A stretch of DNA of 64,000 bases from Vibrio litoralis DSM 17657 (GTDB taxonomy: Bacteria; Pseudomonadota; Gammaproteobacteria; Enterobacterales; Vibrionaceae): NCBI RefSeq assembly GCF_000426765.1, contig NZ_AUFZ01000022.1:1-64000 (forward strand). Direction: 5' to 3'. Position 1 is the first letter of the stretch. The number at the start of each line of letters is the position of its first letter. The position numbers and the translations under genes were made by a program. The notes beneath the pieces were generated by a model. That model did not search any database and was not told the origin of the DNA. It saw nothing but the letters and a program-made list of their open reading frames with translations. Of the stretch, positions 63,748 to 64,000 are shown piece after piece.

Positions 63748-64000
63748 ATCCATTCCTCTTTGATAAAAAGCAGCGTCTGATTTGCAATATAAAAATCGCA
63801 ATCCCATCATTTAAAATTCAGAGATCGATTACTGATTATTAGGGTCTGTCTACCTGACCCTAGTACCAATCCAAATTAGTAGATATTCAAACTTATATTT
63901 TGATGAATTAAGCAACTATCGAGCCATTTTTTAAAATGATATTAAGAAGCGATTAGTGATGGCTGATTGCTTAACTCTAGGTTTTGAAATTAAGACTGAT
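63748..64000. other. Upstream region of doeA to the window end
   Basis: About 250 bp without a supported gene. It should hold the promoter of the doe cluster. No further doe gene, in particular no doeB, begins in it. Confidence 0.4.

Overview
The window looks like part of a chromosome of a Vibrio or close relative (Vibrionaceae). The evidence is the low-GC coding style, recognisable Vibrio-type proteins (KtrAB, a 343-residue-type threonine dehydrogenase, AstE, TusE, RlmI, DUF2750, DUF3541), an ERIC-type intergenic element, and Vibrio-like small inverted-repeat elements. I cannot name the species. Nearly all of the sequence is ordinary chromosomal genes. I see no prophage, integron, CRISPR array, rRNA or tRNA.

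Layout: (1) 1-5 kb: the tail of an IS110-family transposase and about 700 bp of decayed sequence, then btuCD (vitamin B12 import), astE (arginine catabolism) and a siroheme-type dehydrogenase/ferrochelatase. (2) 5.4-9.8 kb: aapJQMP, a general L-amino-acid ABC transporter, with a terminator after the binding-protein gene and a mobile repeat before the ATPase gene. (3) 9.9-22.2 kb: a GH19 chitinase and housekeeping genes (BI-1/YccA, TusE, acylphosphatase, RlmI, DUF2750, the GNAT / NUDIX-PAP2 / queC operon, a LysE exporter, a cystine symporter and a DEDDh exonuclease). (4) 22.6-28 kb: a small-membrane-protein / Hsp70 / Hsp70-plus-tail chaperone cluster of unknown purpose. (5) 28-37.4 kb: an MscS channel, an atypical Nramp-like transporter, a FAH-family hydrolase and sbcDC (DNA end processing).

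(6) 37.4-38.4 kb: a full-length copy of a small inverted-repeat element, then a strong candidate non-coding RNA on the minus strand. (7) 38.4-43.3 kb: a complete divergent curli amyloid locus, csgDEFG on one strand and csgBA plus an unrecognised secreted protein on the other. The major curlin-like protein is unusually long and combines two repeat periods. (8) 43.3-55.1 kb: a MATE exporter, the threonine catabolic pair kbl-tdh with a neighbouring LysR regulator, a PHP phosphatase, DUF3541, AzlCD, a TPR protein, a GntR-NUDIX operon, and Pmp3, OsmC and YccF family proteins. (9) 55.2-63.8 kb: a region with an osmotic theme. It holds the KtrAB potassium importer, a second MscS-type channel and an ectoine degradation cluster (doeD, doeC, doeX, doeA).

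The points most worth a second look are the structured RNA at about 37.74-37.95 kb, the two-period curlin and its unrecognised partner, the double Hsp70 cluster, the NUDIX-PAP2 fusion whose PAP2 catalytic histidines seem to be missing, the Nramp-like transporter without the usual metal motif, and a family of inverted-repeat elements present here at several stages of size and decay.
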